Below are positions 36,143 through 44,952 of a DNA stretch of 64,000 bases, one piece after another (positions within the stretch are counted from its first letter, which is position 1; each line of letters starts with the position of its first letter). The notes beneath the pieces are model-generated. The model worked only from the letters and a program-made list of their open reading frames with translations, made no database searches and was not told the origin of the DNA. This DNA is from Azomonas tarimensis (lineage in GTDB: Bacteria; Pseudomonadota; Gammaproteobacteria; Pseudomonadales; Pseudomonadaceae): NCBI RefSeq assembly GCF_042648805.1, contig NZ_JBHRXZ010000017.1, positions 124,001 to 188,000 on the forward strand, read 5' to 3'. The position numbers and the translations under genes were made by a program.

Positions 36143-36700
36143 ATGTCGATTCAAAACGCTTCACCCTACGCTGCCTTCGCTGGCCTGCTGCAAGGCAGCG
36201 CCAATCCCGTCACTCCTGCCGAACTGCATGGCCTGCTGCTGGGGCGCAGCTGCGCGGGTGCTGGTTTCGAGACGCAGGGCTGGTTGGCAGATGCCGGCGA
36301 GTTGCTCGGCAGCGAGCCCGAGGGCGGTCTTCGCCAGGCACTTGTCGGCCTGCAGGAGATGGTCCGCGGGGAGCTCACCGGCGACGATGTTTCGCTGGTC
36401 CTGCTGCTCCCTGCTGACGACGAGCCGCTGTCGTCGCGAACTTTCGCGCTGGCCCAGTGGTGCCAGGGCTTTCTGGCCGGGTTCGGGCTGGCGGCAGGCC
36501 AGCGGACACTGAGCGAGGAGGGCACCGAGGTGCTCGAAGACCTGGCGGCGATCGCTCAGGTCCAGGATGTGCTGCAGGAGTCCGAGGACGGCGAGAACGA
36601 CTACATGGAAGTGATGGAATACCTGCGCGTCGCGCCGCTGCTGCTGTTCACCGAGTGCGCCAAGGCGCCTGTCGACCAGCCGAAACCCTCCCTGCACTGA
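36143..36700 (+). CDS. YgfB/YecA family protein (UPF0149)
   Basis: The 185-residue helical protein carries the UPF0149 pattern: TPAELHGLLLGRSCAG near the start, AQWCQGFLAGFGLA in the middle and EDGENDYMEVMEYLRVAPLLLFTE near the end. In P. aeruginosa YgfB has been reported to modulate ampDh3 and beta-lactam resistance. It starts the ygfB-pepP-ubiH-ubiI run and is divergent from the ZapB-like/zapA pair. Confidence 0.9.
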   Translation: MSIQNASPYAAFAGLLQGSANPVTPAELHGLLLGRSCAGAGFETQGWLADAGELLGSEPEGGLRQALVGLQEMVRGELTGDDVSLVLLLPADDEPLSSRTFALAQWCQGFLAGFGLAAGQRTLSEEGTEVLEDLAAIAQVQDVLQESEDGENDYMEVMEYLRVAPLLLFTECAKAPVDQPKPSLH

Positions 36701-36712
36701 CCGAGGTTGCCC

Positions 36713-38041
36713 ATGATCCGCATCCCGAGCTTGGAATACGCACGTCGCCGCCAGGCCCTGATGGAAAAGATGGGGCCTGACAGTATCGCCATCCTGCCAG
36801 CGGCGCCGGTGCATATCCGTAACCGCGATGTGGAGCACGACTATCGCCAGGACAGCGATTTCCAGTACCTGTCCGGCTTTTCCGAGCCCGAGTCCGTGAT
36901 GGCGCTGATCCCCGGGCGCGAGCATGGCGAATACGTGCTGTTCTGCCGCGAGCGCAATCCGGAGCGAGAGCTCTGGGACGGGCTGCGCGCCGGGCAGGAA
37001 GGCGCGGTGCGCGATCATGGCGCCGACGATGCCTTCCCCATCGGCGATATCGACGAGATCCTGCCCGGACTGATCGAGGGGCGCTCGCGGGTCTACTACG
37101 CCATTGGCAGCCATCCCGAGTTCGACCAGCAACTGCTCGAGTGGATCAACGCCATTCGCGCCAAGGCTCGGCAGGGTGCCCAGCCGCCGCGCGAATTGGT
37201 GATGCTCGAGCCCCTGCTGCACGATCTGCGCCTGTTCAAGAGCGAGGCCGAGGTCGAGGTCATGCGTTACGCCGCGCAGGTGTCCGCCGGAGCGCATGTG
37301 CGGGCGATGCAGGCCTGCCGCGCCGGACTCAACGAGTACCACCTCGAAGCCGAACTCGAGTATGCCTTTCGCCAGGGAGGGGCCAAGCGCGCCGCCTACG
37401 GCTCGATCGTCGGGTCTGGTCGCAATGCCTGCATCCTGCATTATCGCGAGAACGATGCGTTGCTTCAGGACGGTGATCTGGTGCTGATCGACGCCGGCTG
37501 CGAAATCGACTGCTATGCCAGTGACATCACCCGGACCTTTCCCGTCAGCGGGCATTTCTCTCACGAGCAGAAAGCGCTGTACGAGCTGGTCCTGGCGGCG
37601 AATGAAGAAGCCTTCAGGCACATCGCGCCCGGACGCCGCTGGAACGAGGCGCATGAGGCCACGGTACGGGTGATCACCGCTGGCCTGGTCGAGCTTGGGT
37701 TGCTCGAGGGTGAAGTCGACGCGCTCGTCGAAAGCGAAGCCTACAAGCCGTTCTACATGCATCGCGCCGGGCACTGGTTGGGCATGGATGTCCATGACGT
37801 CGGCGAGTACAAGGTCGCTGGCGAGTGGCGGGTGCTCGAGCCCGGCATGAGCATGACGGTCGAGCCGGGGATCTACGTCGCCGTCGATAACCAGAGCGTA
37901 GCGCCGCAATGGCGCGGCATCGGCATCCGCATCGAGGACGACGTGGTGGTGACGGCCGATGGATGCGAGATTCTCACGCACGGCGTGCCCAAGACAGTCG
38001 TCGAGATCGAAGCGCTGATGGCTGCGGGCCGCGCCCGGTGA
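36713..38041 (+). CDS. pepP: Xaa-Pro aminopeptidase (aminopeptidase P)
   Basis: PepP removes N-terminal residues that precede proline. The 442-residue cytosolic enzyme has the pita-bread fold with two-metal ligands: aspartates in LIDAGCEIDCYASDITRTF, histidine in HRAGHWLGMDVHD, glutamates in MTVEPGIYV and GIRIEDDVVVT. I use ATG 36713 with GAGG upstream. It follows ygfB by 12 bases and overlaps ubiH by 4 bases (GTGA). Confidence 0.96.
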   Translation: MIRIPSLEYARRRQALMEKMGPDSIAILPAAPVHIRNRDVEHDYRQDSDFQYLSGFSEPESVMALIPGREHGEYVLFCRERNPERELWDGLRAGQEGAVRDHGADDAFPIGDIDEILPGLIEGRSRVYYAIGSHPEFDQQLLEWINAIRAKARQGAQPPRELVMLEPLLHDLRLFKSEAEVEVMRYAAQVSAGAHVRAMQACRAGLNEYHLEAELEYAFRQGGAKRAAYGSIVGSGRNACILHYRENDALLQDGDLVLIDAGCEIDCYASDITRTFPVSGHFSHEQKALYELVLAANEEAFRHIAPGRRWNEAHEATVRVITAGLVELGLLEGEVDALVESEAYKPFYMHRAGHWLGMDVHDVGEYKVAGEWRVLEPGMSMTVEPGIYVAVDNQSVAPQWRGIGIRIEDDVVVTADGCEILTHGVPKTVVEIEALMAAGRAR

Positions 38042-39216
38042 GCCAAACCGATATCGCCATCATCGGTGGCGGACTGGTAGGTGCCAGCCTGGCGCTGGCC
38101 TTGCAGCAGGGTGCGCGGGAACGGGGATGGCGGATTCGCCTGATCGAACCGTTCATCCCAGGGGGCGAATACCAGCCCAGCTACGACGCCAGGGCCTCGG
38201 CCCTTTCCTGGGGCACAAGCCAGTTGTACCGGCGCCTCGGCATCTGGCCCTGCATCGCCGAGCGTGCCGAGCCGATCCTGCAGATCCATGTCTCGGAACG
38301 CGGTCGGTTCGGCGCGACGCGGCTGGATGCGCGCAGCGAGGGCGTCTCGGCGCTGGGTTACGTGGTGGAGAACGCCTGGATCGGACGTTGTCTCTGGCAG
38401 GCGCTGGACGATGAAGTGGTGATCCGCGACTGCCCGGCCGAGGTCGAGTGGCTGACCCCGCAGGCGGGTGGCTACCGGCTCAGCCTGGCTGATGGCCGTC
38501 ACCTGGATTGCGCATTGGCGATTCTCGCCGACGGCGGTCGCTCGGGCCTGCGCGAGCAGCTTGGCATCGAAGTGCGTCGGCGCAGCTATGGTCAATCGGC
38601 GGTGATCGCCAATGTCACCCCGGGGATTAGTCATGCGGGTCAGGCCTTCGAGCGCTTTACCGATGAAGGGCCGGTTGCGCTGCTGCCTCTGGCGGAGAAT
38701 CGCTGCGCATTGATCTGGTCACGGCCGGACGCGGACGCCCAGGCCCTGGCCGAAGACTCAGACCGGGCCTTCGCCGGGGCGCTGGAGCGAGCCTTCGGTT
38801 ATCGCCTGGGTGGCTTTCGCCAGATCGGCGAACGGCATCTCTATCCATTGGCGCTGGTCGAAGCCGATGAGCAGGTGCGCTCGGGCCTGGTGATGCTGGG
38901 CAACGCCGCGCACAGCCTGCATCCCATTGCCGGCCAGGGTTACAACCTGTCGCTGCGGGATGCGATGGCACTGGCCGCAGCCTTGCTGCGCAGTCCGGCG
39001 CCGCCGGGAGATCTGGCCACCCTGCAGGCTTACCTGGCCGCGCAGCGCACCGATCAGCGCCTGACCATGACCTTTTCCGACCGCCTGGTTCGGCTGTTCG
39101 GTCATCCGGGGGCCGCGCTTGCGGCAGGAAGGGGCCTTGGTCTGGTGGCGCTGGACCTGCTGCCGGCCGCCAAACGTGAGTTCGCGCGCCAGGCCATGGG
39201 GCTGGCAGTGCGATGA
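38038..39216 (+). CDS. ubiH: 2-octaprenyl-6-methoxyphenol hydroxylase
   Basis: UbiH is an FAD monooxygenase of ubiquinone synthesis. The 392-residue protein has the dinucleotide motif IAIIGGGLVGASLALAL, the DG segment ILADGGRSGLRE and the second FAD motif LGNAAHSLHPIAGQGYNLSL. It starts at GTG 38038 inside the end of pepP. The next gene is a paralogue, giving the ubiH-ubiI pair usual in pseudomonads. Confidence 0.94.
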   Translation: MSQTDIAIIGGGLVGASLALALQQGARERGWRIRLIEPFIPGGEYQPSYDARASALSWGTSQLYRRLGIWPCIAERAEPILQIHVSERGRFGATRLDARSEGVSALGYVVENAWIGRCLWQALDDEVVIRDCPAEVEWLTPQAGGYRLSLADGRHLDCALAILADGGRSGLREQLGIEVRRRSYGQSAVIANVTPGISHAGQAFERFTDEGPVALLPLAENRCALIWSRPDADAQALAEDSDRAFAGALERAFGYRLGGFRQIGERHLYPLALVEADEQVRSGLVMLGNAAHSLHPIAGQGYNLSLRDAMALAAALLRSPAPPGDLATLQAYLAAQRTDQRLTMTFSDRLVRLFGHPGAALAAGRGLGLVALDLLPAAKREFARQAMGLAVR

Positions 39217-39255
39217 TGGCCGCCACGGTGGTCGCTACAGGGGCGAGGAGGCGGG

Positions 39256-40479
39256 ATGAAGGCTGATCTGATCATCGTCGGGGCCGGTATGGTGGGCAGC
39301 GCCCTGGCATTGGCGCTGCAGGACAGCGGCTTGCGCGTCCTGCTGCTCGATGGCGCTTCCCTGCAGCCCCAGGCCTTTTCCGAGCAGGACCCCTTCGAGC
39401 CTCGAGTCAGTGCGTTGTCAGCTGCCAGCCAGCGGATTCTCGAACGCCTCGGCGCCTGGGACGGCATTGCCGCGCGGCGAAAGAGCCCCTACACCGACAT
39501 GCATGTCTGGGACGGTACCGGCACTGGCGAAATCCACTTCGCTGCCACCTCGCTGCATACCGAAGTGCTTGGGCACATCGTCGAGAACCGCATCGTCCAG
39601 GATGCGCTGCTCGAATGCCTGCACGCCGGTGCCCAGGTGGAGTTGCAGGCTGAGGCCAGGCTCGAGGGGCTTCGGCGGGAGGGCTCGCGGTGGACGCTCA
39701 CCCTGGCCGACGGCCGCCAGTTGCAGGCGCCTCTGGTGGTCGCCGCCGATGGCGGCCAGTCGGCGGTACGGCGCCTGGCCGGTTGTGAAACCCGCGAATG
39801 GGATTACCTGCACCACGCCATCGTCACCAGCGTTCGCTGTGCCGAGCCGCATCTGCGCACCGCCTGGCAGCGTTTCACCGAAGACGGTCCGCTGGCTTTT
39901 CTGCCCCTGCGGCGCGCAGGCGATCAGGATCACTGGTGTTCGATCGTCTGGTCATGCACGCCGGCTGTGGCCGAGCGGATGATGGCGCTCGAGACCGCGG
40001 CGTTCACCGACGCCCTGGCCAAGGCCTTCGAGTATCGCCTGGGTGCCGTGCTCGAGGCTGACGCCAGACTTTGCCTGCCGCTGCGTCAGCGTCATGCCAA
40101 GCGCTATGTGCAACCCGGGCTCGCGCTCATTGGCGATGCTGCCCATACCATTCACCCACTTGCCGGACAGGGCGTGAATCTCGGCTTTCTCGACGCAGCC
40201 GTGCTGGCTGAAGTGTTGCTCCAGGCAGCAGGGCGGGGTGAAGAGCTCGCCGACCCACGGGTCCTGAGCCGTTATGAGCGACGACGAATGCCACAGAACC
40301 TGACGATGATGGCCGCCATGGAAGGCTTCGAGCGGCTGTTCGACGCCGACAATCTGTCGCTGCGGCTGCTGCGCAATATCGGCTTGCGCCAGGTCGAGGC
40401 GTTGCCTGCCGCCAAGGCGTTATTCATGCGACAGGCGCTGGGCACCAGCGGAGACCTGCCGGTGCTGGCAAAGCCCTGA
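39256..40479 (+). CDS. ubiI: UbiI/VisC-type FAD hydroxylase of ubiquinone synthesis
   Basis: The 407-residue protein belongs to the UbiH/UbiF/VisC/COQ6 family: LIIVGAGMVGSALALALQDS at the N-terminus, VAADGGQSAVRR and LIGDAAHTIHPLAGQGVNLG further on. Position after ubiH fits visC (ubiI), which carries out ring C5 hydroxylation; UbiF-like specificity cannot be excluded from sequence alone. GAGGAGGCGGG precedes the ATG. It is the last gene of the ygfB-pepP-ubiH-ubiI run. Confidence 0.88.
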   Translation: MKADLIIVGAGMVGSALALALQDSGLRVLLLDGASLQPQAFSEQDPFEPRVSALSAASQRILERLGAWDGIAARRKSPYTDMHVWDGTGTGEIHFAATSLHTEVLGHIVENRIVQDALLECLHAGAQVELQAEARLEGLRREGSRWTLTLADGRQLQAPLVVAADGGQSAVRRLAGCETREWDYLHHAIVTSVRCAEPHLRTAWQRFTEDGPLAFLPLRRAGDQDHWCSIVWSCTPAVAERMMALETAAFTDALAKAFEYRLGAVLEADARLCLPLRQRHAKRYVQPGLALIGDAAHTIHPLAGQGVNLGFLDAAVLAEVLLQAAGRGEELADPRVLSRYERRRMPQNLTMMAAMEGFERLFDADNLSLRLLRNIGLRQVEALPAAKALFMRQALGTSGDLPVLAKP

Positions 40480-40495
40480 CAATCACAATGCCTTA

Positions 40496-40524
40496 TTGAT
40501 AAGGCAAATAAGATTCACTATTAT
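40496..40524 (+). promoter_or_regulatory. Sigma-70 promoter of hitA
   Basis: TTGATA (40496-40501) and TATTAT (40519-40524) are separated by 17 bases, a near-consensus promoter 36 bases before the ATG. A Fur-box-like palindrome overlaps it. Confidence 0.75.
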
Positions 40525-40527
40525 TTG
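40505..40527 (+). promoter_or_regulatory. Fur-box-like operator over the hitA promoter
   Basis: CAAATAA (40505-40511) and TTATTTG (40521-40527) are perfect inverted repeats around GATTCACTA. The inner 19 bases match 11 of 19 positions of the classical Fur box by my count. Overlap with the spacer and -10 would allow iron-dependent repression of this iron-uptake gene. Confidence 0.55.
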
Positions 40528-40559
40528 GGGTCTCTTTTACTGATCTAGAGGCACCATCC

Positions 40560-41561
40560 ATGAAGGCAGCTAAAGGAATTGTCGCAGCGCTGGCGTTAGG
40601 TGTGGTTTCGGCTTCGCTGCAGGCCGCCGATGCGGTGGTGGTTTATTCTTCGCGCATCGACGAACTCATCAAGCCAGTATTCGATGCCTACACGAAGGAA
40701 ACCGGGGTCCAGGTGAAGTTCATCACCGACCGCGAAGCTCCGCTGATGGCGCGGATCCGGGCTGAGGGCGCCAACACCCCAGCCGACCTCCTGTTGACCG
40801 TGGATGCCGGCAACCTCTGGCAGGCCGAGGAGATGGGCATTCTCCAGCCGTTCGATTCGCAGACGATCAAGGACAACATTCCTGCCCAGTACCGTTCTTC
40901 CAGCGATGCCTGGACCGGCCTGACCCTGCGTGCGCGCACCATCGTCTATTCGCCGGAGCGTGTCGAGGAGGGCGAACTGAGCACCTATGAAGCCTTGGCC
41001 GACGAGAACTGGGAAGGCCGCCTGTGCCTGCGCACCAGCAAGAAGGTCTACAACCAGTCGCTCACCGCCACCATGATCGAAGCCCTTGGTGCCGAGCAGA
41101 CCGAGCGGACCCTCAAGGGCTGGGTCGGTAACCTCACCACCGACGTCTTCGCTGACGACACCGCCCTGATACAGGCCATCGATGCTGGCCTTTGCGACGT
41201 CGGCATCGTCAACACCTACTACTTCGGCCGTCTGCATGCTCAGAAGCCGGACCTCAGGGCCAAGCTGTTCTTTCCCAACCAGGAAGATCGCGGCGTGCAC
41301 GTGAACCTGTCGGGCATTGGCCTGACCCGCCACGCGCCGAATTCCGAGGCGGCACTCAAGCTGGTCGAGTGGATGACCGGTGAGCAGGCCCAGGCGATGT
41401 TCGCTCAGATCAACATGGAGTATCCGGCCAATCCGGCCGTCGAGCCGTCGAGCGAAGTGGCCTCCTGGGGTGACTTCAAGGCCGACGCGATTCCGGTCGA
41501 GGTCGCCGGCAGGCGTCAGGCTGAAGCCATCCGCATGATGGACCGGGTACGCTGGAACTAG
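40560..41561 (+). CDS. hitA: Periplasmic iron(III)-binding protein of an Fbp/Hit ABC transporter
   Basis: The 333-residue protein has a signal peptide ending near LQAADA and the FbpA/HitA fold: VVVYSSRIDELIKPVFDAY, then DLLLTVDAGNLWQAEE. The adjacent iron-ligand tyrosines lie in VNTYYFGRLHA. It delivers ferric iron to the permease encoded next. The overlapping promoter and Fur-like operator support iron regulation. Family membership is clear; the choice between hitA, fbpA and afuA is by usage in pseudomonads. Confidence 0.92.
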   Translation: MKAAKGIVAALALGVVSASLQAADAVVVYSSRIDELIKPVFDAYTKETGVQVKFITDREAPLMARIRAEGANTPADLLLTVDAGNLWQAEEMGILQPFDSQTIKDNIPAQYRSSSDAWTGLTLRARTIVYSPERVEEGELSTYEALADENWEGRLCLRTSKKVYNQSLTATMIEALGAEQTERTLKGWVGNLTTDVFADDTALIQAIDAGLCDVGIVNTYYFGRLHAQKPDLRAKLFFPNQEDRGVHVNLSGIGLTRHAPNSEAALKLVEWMTGEQAQAMFAQINMEYPANPAVEPSSEVASWGDFKADAIPVEVAGRRQAEAIRMMDRVRWN

Positions 41562-41649
41562 GTCATGGGGAGGCTGAGTATTCAGCCTCCACCGCTCCCC
41601 TGAGACTCCCGTACGGGCGAAGGGGCTCACACGGATTGTCGAGGCTTTA

Positions 41650-43263
41650 GTGGCTTACCCCGTTCAGCGCCGTTGGTACCTGCTCTCCTTCGCTGTCGCC
41701 GCCGTGGTGCTGCTGCCGTTGAGCGTGCTGCTGCTCAGCTGGCATGAGGTCGACCGCGAAATCTGGTCCCATCTCTGGGAAACCCAGCTGCTTCGACTGA
41801 TTAGCAACACGCTGACGCTGCTGGTCGGGGTCGGTGTCGGCGTGGTGCTGCTTGGCGTCAGCCTCGCCTGGCTGACCACCATGTGCGAGTTTCCCGGCCG
41901 GCGCTGGCTGGACTGGGCGCTGATGCTGCCTTTCGCCATTCCCGCCTACGTACTGGCCTTTGTCTTCATCGGCGTACTGGACTTTTCCGGGCCGGTGCAG
42001 TCGCTGGCGCGTGAGTGGTTCGGCAGTGGCGTGCGCTTTCCGCGGATACGTTCGACCGGCGGTGTCATCACCGTGCTGGTACTGGTGTTCTATCCATATG
42101 TCTACCTGCTGGCACGCTCGGCCTTCCTGGCCCAGGGGCGTGGCCTGATGGAAGCGGCCCGGGTGCTGGGGCATTCGCCGTGGCAAGCCTTCTGGAGCGT
42201 CGCGCTGCCCATGGCCCGGCCAGCGATCGGCGCGGGCCTGGCGCTGGCGATGATGGAAACCCTGGCCGATTTCGGCGCCGTGGCCGCCTTCAACTACGAT
42301 ACCTTCACCACCGCGATCTACAAGACCTGGTACGGCTTCTTCAGTCTCACCAGCGCAACGCAGCTGGCCAGCCTGCTGTTGCTCGGGGTGATGCTGGTGC
42401 TCTATGGAGAGCGGCGTGCACGCGGCGCCTCGCGACCGGCCATCGAACGACCACGGGGCGAGCCCTTGTATCGGCTAAGGGGTATCAAGGCCCTTGCCGC
42501 CAGCGGCTGGTGCCTGCTGGTTTTTCTCTGCGCCTTCATCATCCCCATGCTGCAATTGCTGGTGTGGGTCTGGGCGCGGGGTCGCTTCGATCTCGATGAG
42601 CGCTACTTCTCGTTGATCTCCCGTTCGCTGACCCTCGGCGGGATCGCTGCGCTGCTGACCGTCGCCGTGGCCCTGCTGCTCGCCTTCGCCCGGCGGATGG
42701 CACCGGTGCGCCCGGTCAAGGCAGCTGTCGGCCTGGGCAACCTGGGCTATGCCCTGCCTGGGTCGGTGCTGGCAGTGGCCATCATGCTGGCGTTCAGCTT
42801 TCTCGACCGCGAATTGGTGATTCCCCTGTCAGGCTGGCTGGGCGGAGCCGGGCGTCCCCTTCTGCTGGGCAGCCTGGCAGCGCTGCTGCTGGCTTATCTG
42901 ATCCGCTTCATGGCGGTCGCCTTCGGACCTCTGGAGAATGCCCTGGCGCGCATTCGGCCCTCGCTTCCCCAGGCCGCGCGCAGCCTTGGTGTGGGCGGGC
43001 CGGCGCTGTTCTTCCGGGTCTACCTGCCGCTGCTGGTGCCTGGCACCCTGAGCGCGGCGTTGCTGGTGTTTGTCGACGTGCTCAAGGAAATGCCCGCGAC
43101 CCTGCTGATGCGGCCCTTCGGTTGGGACACGCTGGCGGTGCGCATCTTCGAGATGACCAGCGAGGGCGAGTGGGCGCGAGCGGCGCTTCCGGCGGTCACG
43201 CTGGTGCTGGTGGGGCTGCTGCCGGTGATCCTGCTGATCCACCGCTCGGCCGGGCGGCGCTAG
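41650..43263 (+). CDS. hitB: Iron(III) ABC transporter permease
   Basis: This 537-residue inner-membrane protein is a fused two-half FbpB-type permease of about 12 helices. Each half has an EAA-type loop: EAARVLGHSPWQAFWSVALP in the first and QAARSLGVGGPALFFRVYLP in the second. It starts at GTG 41650, 88 bases after hitA. No ATPase gene (hitC/fbpC) follows, so the energising subunit must be encoded elsewhere. The next gene begins the glycine cleavage cluster. Confidence 0.93.
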   Translation: MAYPVQRRWYLLSFAVAAVVLLPLSVLLLSWHEVDREIWSHLWETQLLRLISNTLTLLVGVGVGVVLLGVSLAWLTTMCEFPGRRWLDWALMLPFAIPAYVLAFVFIGVLDFSGPVQSLAREWFGSGVRFPRIRSTGGVITVLVLVFYPYVYLLARSAFLAQGRGLMEAARVLGHSPWQAFWSVALPMARPAIGAGLALAMMETLADFGAVAAFNYDTFTTAIYKTWYGFFSLTSATQLASLLLLGVMLVLYGERRARGASRPAIERPRGEPLYRLRGIKALAASGWCLLVFLCAFIIPMLQLLVWVWARGRFDLDERYFSLISRSLTLGGIAALLTVAVALLLAFARRMAPVRPVKAAVGLGNLGYALPGSVLAVAIMLAFSFLDRELVIPLSGWLGGAGRPLLLGSLAALLLAYLIRFMAVAFGPLENALARIRPSLPQAARSLGVGGPALFFRVYLPLLVPGTLSAALLVFVDVLKEMPATLLMRPFGWDTLAVRIFEMTSEGEWARAALPAVTLVLVGLLPVILLIHRSAGRR

Positions 43264-43291
43264 CCCTCCTTACTGGCTCATGCGCCTCGCC

Positions 43292-43320
43292 GTGACCTTG
43301 CCCGACCTTGCGGCTACAAT
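43292..43320 (+). promoter_or_regulatory. Candidate promoter of gcvT
   Basis: GTGACC (43292-43297) and TACAAT (43315-43320), with 17 bases between, lie 56 bases before the gcvT start. I see no glycine riboswitch in this short leader. Confidence 0.4.
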
Positions 43321-43376
43321 GCGCCATTCGTGCAACCGGCCGCCGGCCGTGCCGCCTTGTCGGGTAGGAGAAGTCC

Positions 43377-44459
43377 ATGGGTCAACGTACCCCGCTCTAT
43401 GATCAGCACCTCGCCTTTGGCGCGAAAATGGTGGACTTTGGCGGCTGGGACATGCCGCTGCATTACGGTTCCCAGGTCGAAGAGCATCATCAGGTCCGGC
43501 GCGACTGCGGCGTGTTCGACGTCTCGCACATGACCGTCGTGGACATCGAAGGTGGCGACGCCCGTGCCTATCTGCAGCACCTGCTGGCCAATGACGTGGC
43601 GCGGCTTACCTCGCCCGGCAAGGCGCTGTACAGCGGCATGCTCAACGAGCAGGGCGGCGTGATCGACGACCTCATCGTCTACCTGACCGACTATGGCTAC
43701 CGGATGGTGGTCAATGCCGCCACCCGGGAAAAGGATCTGGCCTGGCTGCAGGCCCAGGCGGAGGGCTACGAGGTGGTTCTGCACGAGCGTCGCGAGCAGG
43801 CGATGCTGGCGATCCAGGGTCCGCACGCACGGCAGAAGGTCGCCGAGCTGGTGACCGCGTCGCGCGCCTCGCTGATCCACGAGCTCAAGCCGTTCCAGGG
43901 TCTGCCCGATGGTGGCTGGTTCATCGCGCGTACCGGCTACACCGGCGAGGACGGCCTGGAGATCATTCTGCCGTCGAGCGAGGCACCGACCTTCTACAAT
44001 GAGCTGGTGGGCGCCGGCATTGCGCCGATCGGCCTGGGTGCGCGTGACACCCTGCGCCTGGAAGCGGGAATGAATCTTTACGGCCAGGACATGACCGAAG
44101 AGGTTTCACCACTGGCGGCCAACATGGGCTGGACCATCGCCTGGGAGCCAGGCGAGCGGCAGTTCGTCGGCCGCGCCGCGCTCGAGGCGCAGCGCGACAG
44201 CGCCACGCTGCCGCGCCTGGTCGGGCTGGTGCTGGAGGAGCGCGGTGTGCTGCGCGCCCATCAGGTGGTGCGGGTCGCCGGGCTTGGCGACGGCGAGATC
44301 ACCAGCGGCAGCTTCTCCCCGACCCTGGGCAAGTCCATCGCCCTGGCGCGAGTACCCGCCGCTACCGCCGACCGGGCGGAGGTGGAAATTCGCGGCAAGT
44401 GGTTTCCCGTTCGCGTGGTGCAACCGACCTTCGTGCGGCACGGCAAGATCCTTGTTTAA
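43377..44459 (+). CDS. gcvT: Glycine cleavage system T protein (aminomethyltransferase)
   Basis: GcvT transfers the methylene group from aminomethyl-lipoyl GcvH to tetrahydrofolate and releases ammonia. The 360-residue length is normal. Family segments include MVDFGGWDMPLHYGSQVEEH, FDVSHMTVVDIEG, GYTGEDGLEI and GARDTLRLEAGMNLYGQDM. GGAGAAG precedes the ATG. It heads the gcvT-H-P gene set. Confidence 0.96.
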   Translation: MGQRTPLYDQHLAFGAKMVDFGGWDMPLHYGSQVEEHHQVRRDCGVFDVSHMTVVDIEGGDARAYLQHLLANDVARLTSPGKALYSGMLNEQGGVIDDLIVYLTDYGYRMVVNAATREKDLAWLQAQAEGYEVVLHERREQAMLAIQGPHARQKVAELVTASRASLIHELKPFQGLPDGGWFIARTGYTGEDGLEIILPSSEAPTFYNELVGAGIAPIGLGARDTLRLEAGMNLYGQDMTEEVSPLAANMGWTIAWEPGERQFVGRAALEAQRDSATLPRLVGLVLEERGVLRAHQVVRVAGLGDGEITSGSFSPTLGKSIALARVPAATADRAEVEIRGKWFPVRVVQPTFVRHGKILV

Positions 44460-44487
44460 TTGAGCCCACAGTCTTGAGGACACAGGC

Positions 44488-44871
44488 ATGAGCAATATTC
44501 CCAGCGAACTTCGATACGCCCCTAGCCACGAATGGGCTCGGCTCGAAGAAGATGGCAGCGTGACCGTGGGTATTTCCGACCATGCGCAGGAGGCGCTGGG
44601 CGACGTGGTGTTCGTCGAACTGCCGGAGATGGGTCGTCAGCTGGGCGCCGGCGAGGACGCCGGGGTGGTGGAGTCGGTCAAGGCCGCCTCGGACATCTAC
44701 GCGCCGGTTTCCGGCGAAGTGATCGCCATCAACGCGTTGCTCACCGATTCCCCGGAGCAGGTCAATGGCGATCCCTACGGCAGCTGGTTCTTCCGTCTCA
44801 AGCCGAACGATCCTGCCGAGCTGGACAAGCTGCTCGACGCCGAGGCCTACAAGGCTGTCAGCGAAGCCTGA
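44488..44871 (+). CDS. gcvH: Glycine cleavage system H protein
   Basis: GcvH is the small lipoyl carrier of the glycine cleavage system. The 127-residue protein has YAPSHEWARLEEDGSVTVGI and the lipoylation site ESVKAASDIYAPVSGEV, whose lysine is conserved. It lies 28 bases after gcvT and is followed by a terminator-like hairpin before gcvP. Confidence 0.97.
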   Translation: MSNIPSELRYAPSHEWARLEEDGSVTVGISDHAQEALGDVVFVELPEMGRQLGAGEDAGVVESVKAASDIYAPVSGEVIAINALLTDSPEQVNGDPYGSWFFRLKPNDPAELDKLLDAEAYKAVSEA

Positions 44872-44901
44872 CCCGCACCCAACGATTTAGCGTGTTCCCA
44901 G

Positions 44902-44934
44902 AAAGCCCCGCCGCCTGCCGGTTCGGGGTTTTTT
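44902..44934 (+). terminator. Intrinsic terminator or attenuator between gcvH and gcvP
   Basis: AAAGCCCCG (44902-44910) pairs with CGGGG and following T residues (44924-44934), giving a GC stem with an A-U extension directly followed by T6. The shape is that of a classical intrinsic terminator, placed inside the gcv gene set. Confidence 0.65.
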
Positions 44935-44952
44935 GTCCTTGGAGACAATCCC

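Noticed and set aside
43264..43376. Glycine riboswitch before gcvT
   Set aside because: The leader is short and I could not find the conserved aptamer core; a candidate promoter fills part of it.
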